A stretch of DNA of 47,609 nt from Pseudomonadota bacterium (GCA_021777335.1 JAJYDT010000014.1:1-47609), one strand, 5' to 3'; positions 25,821-36,008 are shown, counted from the stretch's first letter. The notes: a model not told the origin generated them from the sequence alone. Made by a program: numbers and translations.

Positions 25821-26207
25821 ATGTCAAAAACTGTGAAACCCCTGGTACTGGCCCTGATCGCGACGTTTGCTACTGCGGTGTGGGTTCCCGCACAGGCTGC
25901 CCCAAAACCCTATGCCCGCGAGACCCATGGCAATGTCCAGAAAGATCGCATGGATATCCATAAGGACATCGTGAACCTGCATAAGGCGTTTGCCGACCGC
26001 GCCAAGGATCGCCGCGCACTCGCAGCCGCCCGCCGCACACATAACAAGGCTGGCATTGCAAAGGCCGAGGCCGACCTGAGGAGCGACAACACCCACATCC
26101 GCGCGATGCGCACTGATCTTCGGAAGGATCGTATGGACCTTCGGAAGGACAACCGGGCGATGGCCAAGCATCCGATGGCGATGAAGCACACTGCCCCCAC
26201 CAAGTAA
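25821..26207 (+). CDS. small charged periplasmic protein with KDRMD repeats
   Basis: A 128-residue exported protein: a Sec signal (about 1-27, cleavage after AQA), then a very hydrophilic helical body rich in Asp, Lys, Arg and His. Near-repeats are QKDRMDIHKDI, LRKDRMDLRKD and NTHIRAMRTD, with many HxxK/D spacings, and the tail is His/Met-rich (KHPMAMKHT). No family is recognised. It could bind metal or buffer the periplasm, but that is a guess from composition. AGGAG lies 11 nt before the ATG at 25821, and a strong terminator follows. Confidence 0.75.
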   Translation: MSKTVKPLVLALIATFATAVWVPAQAAPKPYARETHGNVQKDRMDIHKDIVNLHKAFADRAKDRRALAAARRTHNKAGIAKAEADLRSDNTHIRAMRTDLRKDRMDLRKDNRAMAKHPMAMKHTAPTK

Positions 26208-26229
26208 CGCGCTGAGCTGAGGTATCCCG

Positions 26230-26258
26230 CGGCCCCTGCCCTGCAGGGGCCGTTTTTT
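26230..26258 (+). terminator. rho-independent terminator after the periplasmic protein gene
   Basis: A perfect 9-bp stem CGGCCCCTG/CAGGGGCCG with a 5-nt loop is followed directly by six T. It begins 23 bp after the stop codon. Confidence 0.92.
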
Positions 26259-26797
26259 GTGCCCAGCGGAGCGTGCGCCAGCCCCCCGCTGCCCGCAGAG
26301 ATATAAAACGGTATTGTCGCCGACCACCGGCGGATTGCCCATGAGCATACGCTCCACGGGACGGGCACCTGAGCGGGGCCCCCTGGTACACACATTCAGC
26401 ACGCAGACGAAGCGGTGTGATGATCGTGACGGTACTGCGTTCCCCATCAGCGTCCAGTCCTTTCGAAAGAGCCCCCTTGCCGCCGGCCAGCCCTGCCCGC
26501 TTCGCGCCGCAGCCATTGCAGCGCCTGCTCTGGGACTGAAAAGAAGGCATGATGGGCGCACCTCGTGCACGCCGTGCATCTACGCCCTGGGGGGCCAGGC
26601 CGTAGACATCCCCCGGGAACCGAACGTCAGCGGCATCATGGGGACATGTGCCATGGTCGCGAGCGATAGTCTGGTCAAACAGCGCACACCAACACCCCAA
26701 TCCTGAAACTAGACAGGGAAACCCGACCAGAAACCGGGCGCACTCCGATAGTCTATTCTTTTCCATAACAGCTCTCTGCCCGATAAAGAGGCCTTTT
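26259..26797. other. 539-bp stretch, no supported gene
   Basis: Open frames exist on both strands but none has a ribosome site or a recognisable product. The open frame of the downstream GGDEF/EAL gene extends back to 26648 through Pro/Asn/His-rich codons that I treat as non-coding. Confidence 0.45.
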
Positions 26798-29512
26798 TTG
26801 CAAAACATCGCTCCACCCGCGGGATCCGAGGAGGACGATCTCAGACGCGCCCGCCTTGCCCTGCGCGCGATGATCGCGCTGGTCGTGGTCGCGATGTCGA
26901 TTTTCGGGTACTACGCCTGGTACCGGGCCCAGGAACTCGCAATGCGACGGCTCGGCCACCTCGCCGATTTCGCGGCGCAGTCATCGGACCTGTTTCTCGG
27001 ACGCCTGGCAAACAATCTCGGCGGCCTGAGCCGTACGCTTCAGGTCTCCGCGACGCGCAACACCGGTCCGAAGAATGCGCAGATCAGGCTTGCGAGATTC
27101 CTGCGCGACAACCCGGGGATCGCGGTTGCGGCCATGGCCGCCCCCGACGGACACCTCATTGCGTCGGTGGCGGATCGGCACGGTATCAACCTTCTCAGGA
27201 GCGGCCGCGCAGACGCATTGCGTAAGCTCGAGACCTATTGCCAAAGCGACCGCTTTCTCTGCCTGGCCACACCCTGGGTGATTCACGGCGGCCACAGTGC
27301 GCTCCTCCCGCTGGTCTACGGCTCCCCCGCGGGTAAGGCAAATCATACGGGCCTGATCGTGCTGTTCCGCCTTGGGCATACGCGCGAGATCTGGGGTACC
27401 CCGTCGCTTCCGAAGCACTCGGCGATGGGTCTCGTGGAGGACAACCGCTACCTCATCCTGCGCCGCCCAAAAATACACCCTCTCAATCTCCGGCCATTCG
27501 GCGCGCTCATCAAGATGCTGCGGCGACATCCCGATTCCACAAGCGGTACCTATCGGGGTTATGTCGCGGTCGCCCATACGGACCGGATCGGGGTATACCG
27601 GAGACTCCCACACTATCCGCTGACCGTATTCATATCGATTCCGATGGCGAACATCCTCGGATACTGGGGATCCTACGTTGCGGTCCCGGCCATACTGGCG
27701 CTCACGCTGATCATTGGCTTCTATCTCATCTACTACTGGGGCCTGGAACAGCGCCGCAAGTGGCGACACCAGTCGCACCTCGCGGAGCGCAGGCTATCGG
27801 ACACCAGGGAACGGGCCCTGATCACACTGCAATCTATCCGCGACGCGGTGATCACCACGGATACGGATGGGCGCATCGACTATCTCAATCCTGCAGCCGT
27901 GGAACTGATCGGCTGCAGGGAAGGGGCGGTCGGCCAGCCACTGGCGTCGGTATACCGGCCGACCGATGTGCACGGAGGAATGCAACTGCCTGACCCTCTG
28001 GAGGTCTGCCTGCGCGGCGGCCACATCAAGGACGGTGATCAGGAAGGCCTGCTCGTCAGCCGCACGGGTGCGCGCTTCACCATCGAATACTCCGCTGCAC
28101 CCCTCCGGAATCTCGAAGGCATCATCACCGGGGTTGTGACGGTGTTCCGAGACATCACGGAGAAAAAGGCGCTGTCGGACCGGTTTGCCCACCGGGCAAC
28201 ACACGATCTCCTGACTGATCTGCCAAACCGCACCCTTTTTTACGAACACATGCAGCGCCTCATGGTGTCGAACCGTGAAGCATTTGCACTTATGTTTATC
28301 GAGGTCGACGGGCTCGATGCAATCAACGATAACTACGGGCACTACGTCGGCGATCGCGCGCTTGTCGCGGTCGCGCACCGGCTGCGCGGTCTCCTGCCTG
28401 GAAACACCCTGATCTTCCAGTACAGCGAGAATAAATTTTCCGTGGTTATGCCACATGCGGGCGATACCGGGAATGCGACCCGCCTGGCACAGCAATGCCT
28501 GGACGCGCTCAAAACACCGCTTTCGACCAATCCCGATGAGGTCTTCGTCAAGCCAAGTGCCGGTCTTGTGTTTCACCCGGGTCCCGCTGCCAATCTGGAC
28601 CTGCTCTACCGCGCGGCCGACGCGGCGCTGAAACAGGCAAAGAGGTCGGGCGGCGGCACATACCGCGTCTTTGATGCCGCGGCGACGGACGGCCATGCAC
28701 GCCCCCAGGTGGCAATTGACGCAGCCCTGAGGCATGCGCTGGAGCGCGACGAGTTCACCCTGGTCTACCAGCCCGAGATCGACCTCATGTCTGGGCGAAT
28801 CGTGGCTGCCGAGGCACTGATCCGCTGGAACCATCCGAGACTTGGCGCCGTTTCCCCGGCACAGTTCATACCCATCGCAGAAGACAACGGATTGATCATT
28901 CCGATCGGCGAATGGGTCTTGCGAACGGCATGCTGGCAGAACCGGGCGTGGCGCGACCGGCAGCTGCCTTCGGTCACAGTCGGGATCAACGTCTCTGGCC
29001 GCCAATGCTACGACGAGTCCATCCTCAAACTCGTGTCCGACGTGCTGTCTGAAACGAAACTGCCGTCAGATGCGCTGCAACTGGAGCTTACGGAGTCGCT
29101 GCTGATCCATGGAGATCAGCGGACCCTGAGGATCCTCGCTGCATGGCAGGAGCTCGGCGTGTCGCTCGCGATTGACGACTTCGGGACGGGATACTCGGCC
29201 CTCAGTTATCTGAAACACCTGCCGGTGGACACGCTCAAGATCGACCATTCGTTCATGGGGGGCGTACCGGAAAACGCGAGCGATAGCGCCCTCCTCAAGG
29301 CGATCATCGCCATTGGCCGCAGCCTGAACATGCTAACCGTCGCGGAGGGTGTTGAAACTGAGGCCCAGTGGGAGTTCCTGAGGTCCTTTGGATGTGATCT
29401 TGGTCAGGGGTTTGTGATCGCGCGACCCATGCCAGCCATCCAGTTCGAAGAACTTCTCAAGCAAGACCCGCGACTGCGCGTGCAGCGCAAACCGCCCCAT
29501 CGCAGGGCCTAG
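26798..29512 (+). CDS. sensor GGDEF-EAL protein, degenerate GGDEF, probable c-di-GMP phosphodiesterase
   Basis: A 904-residue inner-membrane sensor with TM1 (about 25-42), a periplasmic Cache-like region, TM2 (about 290-312), PAS (about 337-460), GGDEF-like (about 464-625) and EAL (about 645-890). The GGDEF signature is replaced by SENKF and the I-site by PGNT, so cyclase activity is unlikely. The EAL domain keeps EALIRW, N in NVS, ELTES, IDDFGTGYS, K in KIDHSF, AEGVE and GQGF, so hydrolysis of c-di-GMP is likely. The best start is TTG 26798 with AGAGG 7 nt upstream. Confidence 0.9.
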   Translation: MQNIAPPAGSEEDDLRRARLALRAMIALVVVAMSIFGYYAWYRAQELAMRRLGHLADFAAQSSDLFLGRLANNLGGLSRTLQVSATRNTGPKNAQIRLARFLRDNPGIAVAAMAAPDGHLIASVADRHGINLLRSGRADALRKLETYCQSDRFLCLATPWVIHGGHSALLPLVYGSPAGKANHTGLIVLFRLGHTREIWGTPSLPKHSAMGLVEDNRYLILRRPKIHPLNLRPFGALIKMLRRHPDSTSGTYRGYVAVAHTDRIGVYRRLPHYPLTVFISIPMANILGYWGSYVAVPAILALTLIIGFYLIYYWGLEQRRKWRHQSHLAERRLSDTRERALITLQSIRDAVITTDTDGRIDYLNPAAVELIGCREGAVGQPLASVYRPTDVHGGMQLPDPLEVCLRGGHIKDGDQEGLLVSRTGARFTIEYSAAPLRNLEGIITGVVTVFRDITEKKALSDRFAHRATHDLLTDLPNRTLFYEHMQRLMVSNREAFALMFIEVDGLDAINDNYGHYVGDRALVAVAHRLRGLLPGNTLIFQYSENKFSVVMPHAGDTGNATRLAQQCLDALKTPLSTNPDEVFVKPSAGLVFHPGPAANLDLLYRAADAALKQAKRSGGGTYRVFDAAATDGHARPQVAIDAALRHALERDEFTLVYQPEIDLMSGRIVAAEALIRWNHPRLGAVSPAQFIPIAEDNGLIIPIGEWVLRTACWQNRAWRDRQLPSVTVGINVSGRQCYDESILKLVSDVLSETKLPSDALQLELTESLLIHGDQRTLRILAAWQELGVSLAIDDFGTGYSALSYLKHLPVDTLKIDHSFMGGVPENASDSALLKAIIAIGRSLNMLTVAEGVETEAQWEFLRSFGCDLGQGFVIARPMPAIQFEELLKQDPRLRVQRKPPHRRA

Positions 29513-29724
29513 ACTGCCAGGACCCTATCAGCCATCCCGCAGGCAGGGATCGAAGCCGGCATCTACGCGCAATATACCGCTCATATTCGTGCCCATCCAA
29601 TCGCGCCAGTGCCGCGTTATCCCGGGGTATGCGCCCCCAGGCAGATGTCACAGACAAGTACGCTCCTGCGCGGTTGCACGTGTCACAGCGGAACACACGC
29701 GATGCCCGCGCCTCTGGTCATCCG

Positions 29725-31020
29725 TTACGCCCAAGGGGCAACGGCGGGTGAGCAGAGGTCCGGCGTCGGCTCGGGCTCGGATATGGCGGGTGCGCTGCGG
29801 ATCTCGATCAGGGTGATCTCCGGGGACGCGAACAGCCGTAGCGGAGGACCCCATGAGCCCGTGCCTCGGCTCACGTAAAGAAATGCCGTGCCAATCCGGA
29901 ACAGACCGGCATGCGCGGGGTAACGTATCCGGGTGAGCAGGCTGAACGGAAATATCTGTCCCTTGTGCGTATGCCCCGAGAGCTGCAGGTCAACGCGATC
30001 CGCGGACTCCGGGAGCATCTCCGGGCGATGCTTGAGCAGCAGGGTAAACCGGGCTGACGGACCAGACAGCAGCGCCTGCTCGTCAGCGGCCTTCCATCCG
30101 GCTGCAGGATCATCGAGGCCCGCGATCCTCAGACTCCCCGCACGCACCGAGCGGTTCCTGAGGAGGACAAAACCGCATTGCTCGATAAAACGGACCGATG
30201 CCGCAAGTCCCGCATAGCATTCATGGTTGCCAAGGACGGCAAACTTCCCGAACCTCGGGGTAAGCCTGCTGAACTCCCGCGCGATCTCCTCGCGCGCCTT
30301 GAGATGAGCGTCCACCAGATCGCCGGTCGAGACGATCACGTCTGGCTGACAGCGCACCAGGGCCTCAATGACGCGACGCACGCGCCGCCTCCCGCTCATG
30401 AGTCCGATGTGAACATCCGAGATCTGCGCGATGCGCACGACATCCTCACCACCGAGCATCTTGCTGGTGGGAAGCTGTACCTTCTCGATACGGATCCGGT
30501 TACGCTCAAGGAACGCGTACGGCACGAGGAACCCCGTGAACACGGCGCTCGCAAAAAATGGCGCGCGCGCGCCGGCCGAGACGAAGAGCGAATGCCGCGC
30601 GACCAATCCGAGCAGCCACCAGCATACCCTGATGAGCAACGAAACGGCCAAAAAAATGAATGTGCTTCCCATCCAGAGATAACTGATCCAGGCACCGATA
30701 CGCGCGGCCCGTTCGCGACCACGTCTTTCAAGGCGTCGCGCGACCAGCGGAAGCGGGATCATGGCGGCAAAGAACAATATGAGCGCGGTCTTTTGCCAAG
30801 TACTGAGCGGGATTGCCGCGGTGATGCACACGTACAGATACGCGTGCATCAGGGTATAAAGCGTGATAAACACCGGCACGAACATCAACAGTCGACTGAC
30901 TCCCGGCGCCGGTCCCGGCACCCTGAATCCACGGACATCATCGGGCCGGATGCCACTGGAGTTTTGCCGGTCTCGCCAGGGCCGGAATACAGATCGGCCC
31001 CCTTTCCAAACCCGAAACAT
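29725..31020 (-). CDS. membrane-anchored metallophosphoesterase
   Basis: A 431-residue YkuE/YaeI-like phosphoesterase. An N-terminal membrane domain of about four or five helices (about 45-190) precedes a calcineurin-like domain with all metal-binding motifs in order: ISDVH, STGDLVD, LGNHE, LLKHRPE and LSGHTHKGQ. Substrates in related proteins are nucleotides or UDP-sugars/lipids; here unknown. I prefer the ATG at 31020, with a TACAAT element 35-40 bp upstream. An in-frame ATG at 31095 would put it 5 bp from the divergent gene start. Confidence 0.88.
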   Translation of the reverse strand: MFRVWKGGRSVFRPWRDRQNSSGIRPDDVRGFRVPGPAPGVSRLLMFVPVFITLYTLMHAYLYVCITAAIPLSTWQKTALILFFAAMIPLPLVARRLERRGRERAARIGAWISYLWMGSTFIFLAVSLLIRVCWWLLGLVARHSLFVSAGARAPFFASAVFTGFLVPYAFLERNRIRIEKVQLPTSKMLGGEDVVRIAQISDVHIGLMSGRRRVRRVIEALVRCQPDVIVSTGDLVDAHLKAREEIAREFSRLTPRFGKFAVLGNHECYAGLAASVRFIEQCGFVLLRNRSVRAGSLRIAGLDDPAAGWKAADEQALLSGPSARFTLLLKHRPEMLPESADRVDLQLSGHTHKGQIFPFSLLTRIRYPAHAGLFRIGTAFLYVSRGTGSWGPPLRLFASPEITLIEIRSAPAISEPEPTPDLCSPAVAPWA

Positions 31021-31100
31021 GGCCAGTCTCGCCCAGCCCCACACTGCCTGCAATTGTACTATCCTAGGGTAAAAGAGTCTGATCCACGAGTCCATTTGCC

Positions 31101-32753
31101 ATGCCCCAGGCACACACCCATCGTACCCAGTGGAGCGAGGCCGACAAGTACACGCTCTTCGGTGCGTTATTTGGCCTGTGCTTCCCGATCGGATCGATCG
31201 CCTTCCTTTATGCGACGGGTGAGCTGCACTATACGCCGGGGCTCATCGGAATCCTCCGGGCCGCACACCGCAACCCGCTCCTTTATGTCATTGACACCGC
31301 CCCGCTCTTCCTCGGGCTGTTCGCACGCATCGCGGGGATACGTCAGGATGGGCTTCAGGCCGTGGCAACGTCGCTTGAGGAGCAGGTCGCGCATAAAACC
31401 GAATCGCTCAGACGTGCCCTGGAGGAAGCCAACCGCGCGAATGAAACGATCGCCCACATGGCGGAGCATGACACCCTGACCGGCCTGCTCAACCGGCGAC
31501 GTTTCCAGAAGGAACTCGACCGGTGGACCCTGTATGGGGCCCGCTTTCAGCGCCCGATATCCGTACTCTTCATCGACCTCGACCAGTTCAAGACTGTGAA
31601 CGACGCCTTCGGTCATGCCGCCGGGGATCATTATCTCGCCGAGGTTGGCAAGATACTTGCTCAGTGTACCCGCGCAACCGATATCGTCGCCCGCTGGGGC
31701 GGAGATGAGTTCGCTGCGCTGCTCCCGGAAACGGGTCGGCAAGGGGCGATCGAGGTCGCGGAGAAACTCATCAGGGCGGCAGCTGCCAAGCGGATTACCC
31801 TCAACGAACAGACACTGACACCATCGTTCAGCATCGGCATCGCGCTGTTTCCTGACCATGGCAGCCAGTTTGGCGACCTGATCATGCTCGCTGATGCCGC
31901 CATGTACCAGGCAAAACATCGCGGCAGCGGTCTTTGGCAGCTCTACTCGGCATCGCAAGAGGAGATGCAGCTGGTGCAGGAGCACGGGCGCTGGGAACGC
32001 CGCATCCGAAAGGCACTTGAGAACGACCAGTTCATCCTGTTCTATCAGCCACTGTTGGATCTGCGCAGCGGCAAGACATCGGGCTATGAGGCGCTCCTGC
32101 GCATGGAGGACCCGGATGGCCAGCTGATCAGTCCCGGTCTTTTCCTGGAGTCGGCGGAACGGTTCGGTCTCGCGATCCCGATTGACCGCATGGTGATCCG
32201 CAAGGCAATACGAAAGGTCCGGCTCCTGGGAACCGACGGATTGCAGATCTCACTCAACCTCTCGCAACAGGCACTGCAGGATGAAGGACTGGCCGATTAC
32301 ATCGCGGAGATGATGCAGGAGAAACAGTTCTCGGGGGGGCGGCTCGGCATCGAAATCACCGAGGCGGTCGCGCTGCAGAATCTTCACGCCACACGCGAGC
32401 TGTCCGTGCGGCTCAAGGGCCTCGGGATCACCGTCATTCTCGATGACTTCAGTATGGGCGCAGCCTCCCTTCGATATCTGGGAGAAGTGCCCATAGCACT
32501 GGTCAAGCTCGATGGTGCGCTCGCACGCAACCTGAAGGACGACGCCAGCACCACCAATAAAATACTGATCACAAATCTTGTGCGTCTCGCGCACGATTCT
32601 GGGATCGAAATCGCCGCAAAGCACATCGAGGATCCGGACCTGCTGTCAGTGCTCGCGAAACTCGGGGTGGACTACGCGCAGGGGTTTGCCGTCGGACGGC
32701 CTATGGAATCGATCGAGCAGATCCATGAGATAGAACGGCTCGCGGAATCCTAG
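31101..32753 (+). CDS. membrane GGDEF-EAL protein with intact GGDEF and I-site
   Basis: A 550-residue protein with two N-terminal transmembrane helices (about 19-40 and 62-80), a short coiled coil (about 85-115), GGDEF (about 118-280) and EAL (about 300-545). RATD-IVARW-GGDEF shows an intact product-inhibition site and catalytic motif, so it should make c-di-GMP. In the EAL half, metal and catalytic positions EALLRM, N in NLS, EITE, DDF, VKLD and HIED are present, but the loop-6 DFGTGYSS is DFSMGAAS, so phosphodiesterase activity is doubtful. Only a weak ACGAG ribosome site precedes the ATG at 31101. Confidence 0.9.
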   Translation: MPQAHTHRTQWSEADKYTLFGALFGLCFPIGSIAFLYATGELHYTPGLIGILRAAHRNPLLYVIDTAPLFLGLFARIAGIRQDGLQAVATSLEEQVAHKTESLRRALEEANRANETIAHMAEHDTLTGLLNRRRFQKELDRWTLYGARFQRPISVLFIDLDQFKTVNDAFGHAAGDHYLAEVGKILAQCTRATDIVARWGGDEFAALLPETGRQGAIEVAEKLIRAAAAKRITLNEQTLTPSFSIGIALFPDHGSQFGDLIMLADAAMYQAKHRGSGLWQLYSASQEEMQLVQEHGRWERRIRKALENDQFILFYQPLLDLRSGKTSGYEALLRMEDPDGQLISPGLFLESAERFGLAIPIDRMVIRKAIRKVRLLGTDGLQISLNLSQQALQDEGLADYIAEMMQEKQFSGGRLGIEITEAVALQNLHATRELSVRLKGLGITVILDDFSMGAASLRYLGEVPIALVKLDGALARNLKDDASTTNKILITNLVRLAHDSGIEIAAKHIEDPDLLSVLAKLGVDYAQGFAVGRPMESIEQIHEIERLAES

Positions 32754-33072
32754 TAATGCGTTGTCTCCAAGGCCAAGAACTTGCAGGCCTTGTTGCCCAT
32801 GCAGGACCCCATCGGGCAAGATCGACCCAGGCCTCGAGAGACTGTGTCTCGGCGGAGGCTGCATGGTCGATCCTTCCGTCATCTGCCATCCAGAAGGACC
32901 AGTGGCATCCGGGCATCCTTGCATCTTTGTCCCCAGATCCCGCCGTGCCTGCTGCGCCTTGCCATCGATCAGTCGTCCGGCATCGGCGGACAAACCGTTT
33001 TCAGCAGTGGGAGACCGGATCACCATCCCCTGCCGCGATGACGATCAAATCGGGAGGAGCAACGGACCGCCC
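32754..33072. other. 319-bp stretch without a supported gene
   Basis: This lies between the convergent GGDEF-EAL and srkA genes. The only structure noted is CAAGGCC...GGCCTTG (32768-32792), a 7-bp inverted repeat with an 11-nt loop followed by a TT only; it may be a weak bidirectional stop. Frames on both strands look like shadows. Confidence 0.4.
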
Positions 33073-34056
33073 TCAGGCCATCCCGACCGGTGGCGCTTCC
33101 ATGAGCGGGGTTTGCGCCCTGATCTCGGCGATCCGCTCAGCCCAGTATCCGCGGGTATTGAACCAGGGAAATGCCAGAGGAAATGCCGGATCATCCCAGC
33201 GTCGCGCGACCCATGCCGCATAGTGGATGAGTCTCAGTGTACGCAGCGCCTCAATGAGATAGAGCTCGCGACGGTCGAAATCGCAGAAGCGCTCATACCC
33301 CGACAAGAGTGCGCCGAGCTGCCGGGTCATCTCCGCGCGGTCCCCGGAGAGCAGCATCCAGAGATCCTGAACCGCCGGACCCATACGGCTGTCGTCAAAA
33401 TCGACAAAGTGCGGGCCATCATCGGTCCACAGGACGTTGCCGACGTGGCAATCACCGTGCAGCCGGATGGCGCGGAACGCCTCCGCACGGTCGAAACACT
33501 GACGCACACCCGTGAGCGCGTGCGCCACGGCGTCGCGATAGGATTCCGCGAGATCCTCCGGGATAAAACCATGCGACAGCAGAAAGGTGCTCGGCTCTTC
33601 TCCGAAATCCCGCACACTCAATGCCGGCCGGTGCCGGAAAGGCTTGTACGCACCGACTGCATGCAGCCGCCCCAGGAACCGGCCAAGCCATGCCAGCGTG
33701 TCCAGGGCGAGGAGTTCAGGCGAACGCCCGCCACGCCGCGGGAACGCTGTAAAACGGAATCCCGCAAACCTGTGCAGCGTCTCGCCGCGCCCCGACACGA
33801 TCGGCGGTACCGCCGGTATCTCGTGCCGCGCGAGCTCCCCCACGAAATCGTGCTCCTCAAGGATCATGGCGTCGGTCCAGCGGGCGGGTCTGTAGAACTT
33901 GACCACGATCGGCGGCCCGTCTTCGACCCCGATTTGGTAAACACGGTTTTCGTAGCTGTTCAGCGCGAGCAGTCGCCCGTCGCTCCGAAGTCCGATAGCG
34001 TCGACGGCGTTCAGGATGCAGTCAGGGCTGAGTGCAGCGAAAGGGGTGCTATCCAT
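33073..34056 (-). CDS. srkA: stress response kinase A (YihE family)
   Basis: A 327-residue aminoglycoside-phosphotransferase-fold kinase. SrkA hallmarks are ALNSYENRVYQIG (nucleotide loop), VVKFYRPARWTDAMILEEHDF, catalytic RLHGDCHVGNVLW and metal-binding FVDFDDSRMGPAVQDLWMLL. In E. coli SrkA protects against stress-induced programmed death downstream of Cpx. AGAGGG lies 8 nt before the ATG at 34056. It stands alone, 280 bp from ispF. Confidence 0.95.
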   Translation of the reverse strand: MDSTPFAALSPDCILNAVDAIGLRSDGRLLALNSYENRVYQIGVEDGPPIVVKFYRPARWTDAMILEEHDFVGELARHEIPAVPPIVSGRGETLHRFAGFRFTAFPRRGGRSPELLALDTLAWLGRFLGRLHAVGAYKPFRHRPALSVRDFGEEPSTFLLSHGFIPEDLAESYRDAVAHALTGVRQCFDRAEAFRAIRLHGDCHVGNVLWTDDGPHFVDFDDSRMGPAVQDLWMLLSGDRAEMTRQLGALLSGYERFCDFDRRELYLIEALRTLRLIHYAAWVARRWDDPAFPLAFPWFNTRGYWAERIAEIRAQTPLMEAPPVGMA

Positions 34057-34338
34057 GGCAACGCCCTCTGTGGGGCCACTGCGGATCCATGAATGCCGCC
34101 GGGCGGCACCTGGTGCGCGATGGATGTGACGCCTTGATCGGTGATGACCCTTGCCGTGCTGCCATGGGGACCGGGAATGCGGGTGTCATGGCAAGACTCT
34201 ACGACGGGGCGGGCGCCAAGACCAGCGCCGGTAATGGACATGACCCCGCGGGGGTGCGTCCGCGTAGCGGGGCTGCGCATCGGCGGATCGGTGCGGCGCC
34301 CGCCGGAACCGATGTGTCTCAAAAATCTTAACAATCCG

Positions 34339-34815
34339 CTACGAACGTCCGATCAGAACGACGGCCCGTACGGCAATGCCCTCCTCCCGTCCAATAAACC
34401 CCAGACCCTCGGTCGTGGCGGCCTTGACGTTCACTTGGTGAACCTCGATGCCAAGATCACTTGCCATGTGCGCCCCCATCAGGTCCACATAGGGGGCAAG
34501 CCTCGGTGCCTGTGCGATGATCGTGGCATCGAGGTTCACCACCGTCCAAGCATGTGCTGTGAGCAGGCTGCACACGTGGCGCAGGAGCATCCGGCTATCC
34601 GCATCACGGTAGCGCTCGTCGTTGTCAGGAAAATGATGGCCAATGTCGCCGAGTCCGGCCGCGCCCAGGCAGGCGTTGCAGACGGCATGCATGAGCGCGT
34701 CGGCATCCGAGTGGCCAAGCAGCCCGCGGTCGTGCGGTATGCGGACCCCGCCCAGGATAAGCGGGCGGCCCTCCACCAACCGGTGCACGTCATAGCCTTC
34801 ACCGACGCGGATCAC
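34339..34815 (-). CDS. ispF: 2-C-methyl-D-erythritol 2,4-cyclodiphosphate synthase IspF
   Basis: A 158-residue IspF, which makes the cyclodiphosphate in the MEP isoprenoid pathway. The zinc and substrate residues are visible: [30 protein letters not shown] and [17 protein letters not shown]. It starts at GTG 34815 and overlaps ispD by 4 bp (GTGA). Confidence 0.97.
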   Translation of the reverse strand: MIRVGEGYDVHRLVEGRPLILGGVRIPHDRGLLGHSDADALMHAVCNACLGAAGLGDIGHHFPDNDERYRDADSRMLLRHVCSLLTAHAWTVVNLDATIIAQAPRLAPYVDLMGAHMASDLGIEVHQVNVKAATTEGLGFIGREEGIAVRAVVLIGRS

Positions 34816-35498
34816 ACGCCCTCCCGCTCAAGCCGGCGCAGGACGACCGCGGCAAGCTCGAGATCCTCCGGATAGGTAATCTTGATATTGTCATTACGCC
34901 CGGCGACCAGCCACGGTCTCAGACCAAGGCGCTCCACCGCCGAGGACTCGTCGGTGACATCCGCGCCCACGGCAATGGCCTGTTCAAGCGCGGTGCGCAG
35001 CGTTCCCAGCATGAACAACTGGGGTGTGAATGCGCGCCACAATCCGGCGCGCGCAATGGTCTCAAGACAACGGTCGTCGCACCCCCGTTTGAGGGTATCA
35101 GCCACCGGTGCCGCCAGCAGCGCGCCGTCCGGTCCGCCAGCGGCAAGCAGGCGATCGAGGTCCGTACGGGCAAGGCAGGGACGTGCTGCATCATGCACCA
35201 GTACCCAGTCGCCTTCGGCAGCCCCAGGCAGCACCGCGAGACCCCGGAGCACCGTGGCGACGCGCTGGGCTCCTCCTTCATACGGATAGATCGCGGCCGA
35301 TAGGCCGGAAAGCGCATCCTGATACGGGCTGTCCGCAGCAACACCAACGGCCACGCCGGCAAGACCAGGGGCACATGCCACCCGCTGCACAGCGTGCCAT
35401 AGGACCGTACGGTCACCGAGCCGCTGGTACTGTTTGGGATGCTCCGCGCCAAAGCGCGCACCGCTCCCGGCCGCCGGCACAACCGCCCATAGAGCCAT
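34812..35498 (-). CDS. ispD: 2-C-methyl-D-erythritol 4-phosphate cytidylyltransferase IspD
   Basis: A 228-residue IspD, the CTP-dependent third step of the MEP pathway. It has the nucleotide-binding [32 protein letters not shown] and [10 protein letters not shown]. It lies 9 bp downstream of the CarD-family gene and overlaps ispF, giving carD-ispD-ispF order as in other proteobacteria. Confidence 0.97.
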   Translation of the reverse strand: MALWAVVPAAGSGARFGAEHPKQYQRLGDRTVLWHAVQRVACAPGLAGVAVGVAADSPYQDALSGLSAAIYPYEGGAQRVATVLRGLAVLPGAAEGDWVLVHDAARPCLARTDLDRLLAAGGPDGALLAAPVADTLKRGCDDRCLETIARAGLWRAFTPQLFMLGTLRTALEQAIAVGADVTDESSAVERLGLRPWLVAGRNDNIKITYPEDLELAAVVLRRLEREGV

Positions 35499-35507
35499 GA
35501 GGAGCCG

Positions 35508-36008
35508 CTAGACGCCGGTCGCCACCTGATCGCGGATCCGATCAAGCGCGGTTTCCGGAGTAATGCCTTCGATCATGGAAATCTCGCGGGAGAGATAGGA
35601 GATCGCGGTTTCAAGCAGCCGCGCCTCCTCGAATGAAAGGCCATTGCGCTTCTTAAGCCGCATCAGGTCGCGTACTACTTCGCCAAGCTGCATGCAGGAT
35701 CCGCTGTTGATCTTGCGTTCCAGATCCTTGTAATGTTCCGTCCAGTTGCTGCCGGTACGCTCGCCGGTCTTGCCAGCAAGCACCTTGAAGAGATCCCGCA
35801 GCTTGTTACAGCTCAGCAGCGGGCGGATGCCGGTACGTTCGATGCTCATCTTCGGCATTTTTATCGTGAGCGGATTGTCGCAGATCCGGATGATGAAACA
35901 GGGCTGCCACGCGTCACCAAGGAAGATATCCTCCTCCGTTTCGATGGTACCTACGCCGGCGCCGGGGTAAAACACGTGATCGCCGATCTTGAATACGTGT
36001 TTCTTCAC
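35508..36008 (-). CDS. CarD family transcription regulator
   Basis: A 166-residue CarD/CdnL-type protein. The N-terminal RNA-polymerase-interacting Tudor-like domain begins KIGDHVFYPGAGVGTIE and the C-terminal helical domain has the W and EVVRDLMRLKKRNGLSFEEARLLETA. Such proteins stabilise the open complex, usually at rRNA and growth promoters. The start is GTG 36008 with GAGGAGGAG 2 nt upstream. An AT-rich promoter region lies at 36025-36055. It heads the ispD-ispF unit. Confidence 0.92.
   Translation of the reverse strand: MKKHVFKIGDHVFYPGAGVGTIETEEDIFLGDAWQPCFIIRICDNPLTIKMPKMSIERTGIRPLLSCNKLRDLFKVLAGKTGERTGSNWTEHYKDLERKINSGSCMQLGEVVRDLMRLKKRNGLSFEEARLLETAISYLSREISMIEGITPETALDRIRDQVATGV

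Noticed and set aside
25824-26808. Long minus-strand ORFs opposite the periplasmic gene and the following gap
   Set aside because: They run antisense across a gene with signal peptide, ribosome site and terminator, and have Cys/Arg/Gly-rich shadow composition.
32761-34092. 443-codon plus-strand ORF opposite srkA
   Set aside because: Antisense to a gene with all SrkA motifs; no ribosome site or recognisable domain.
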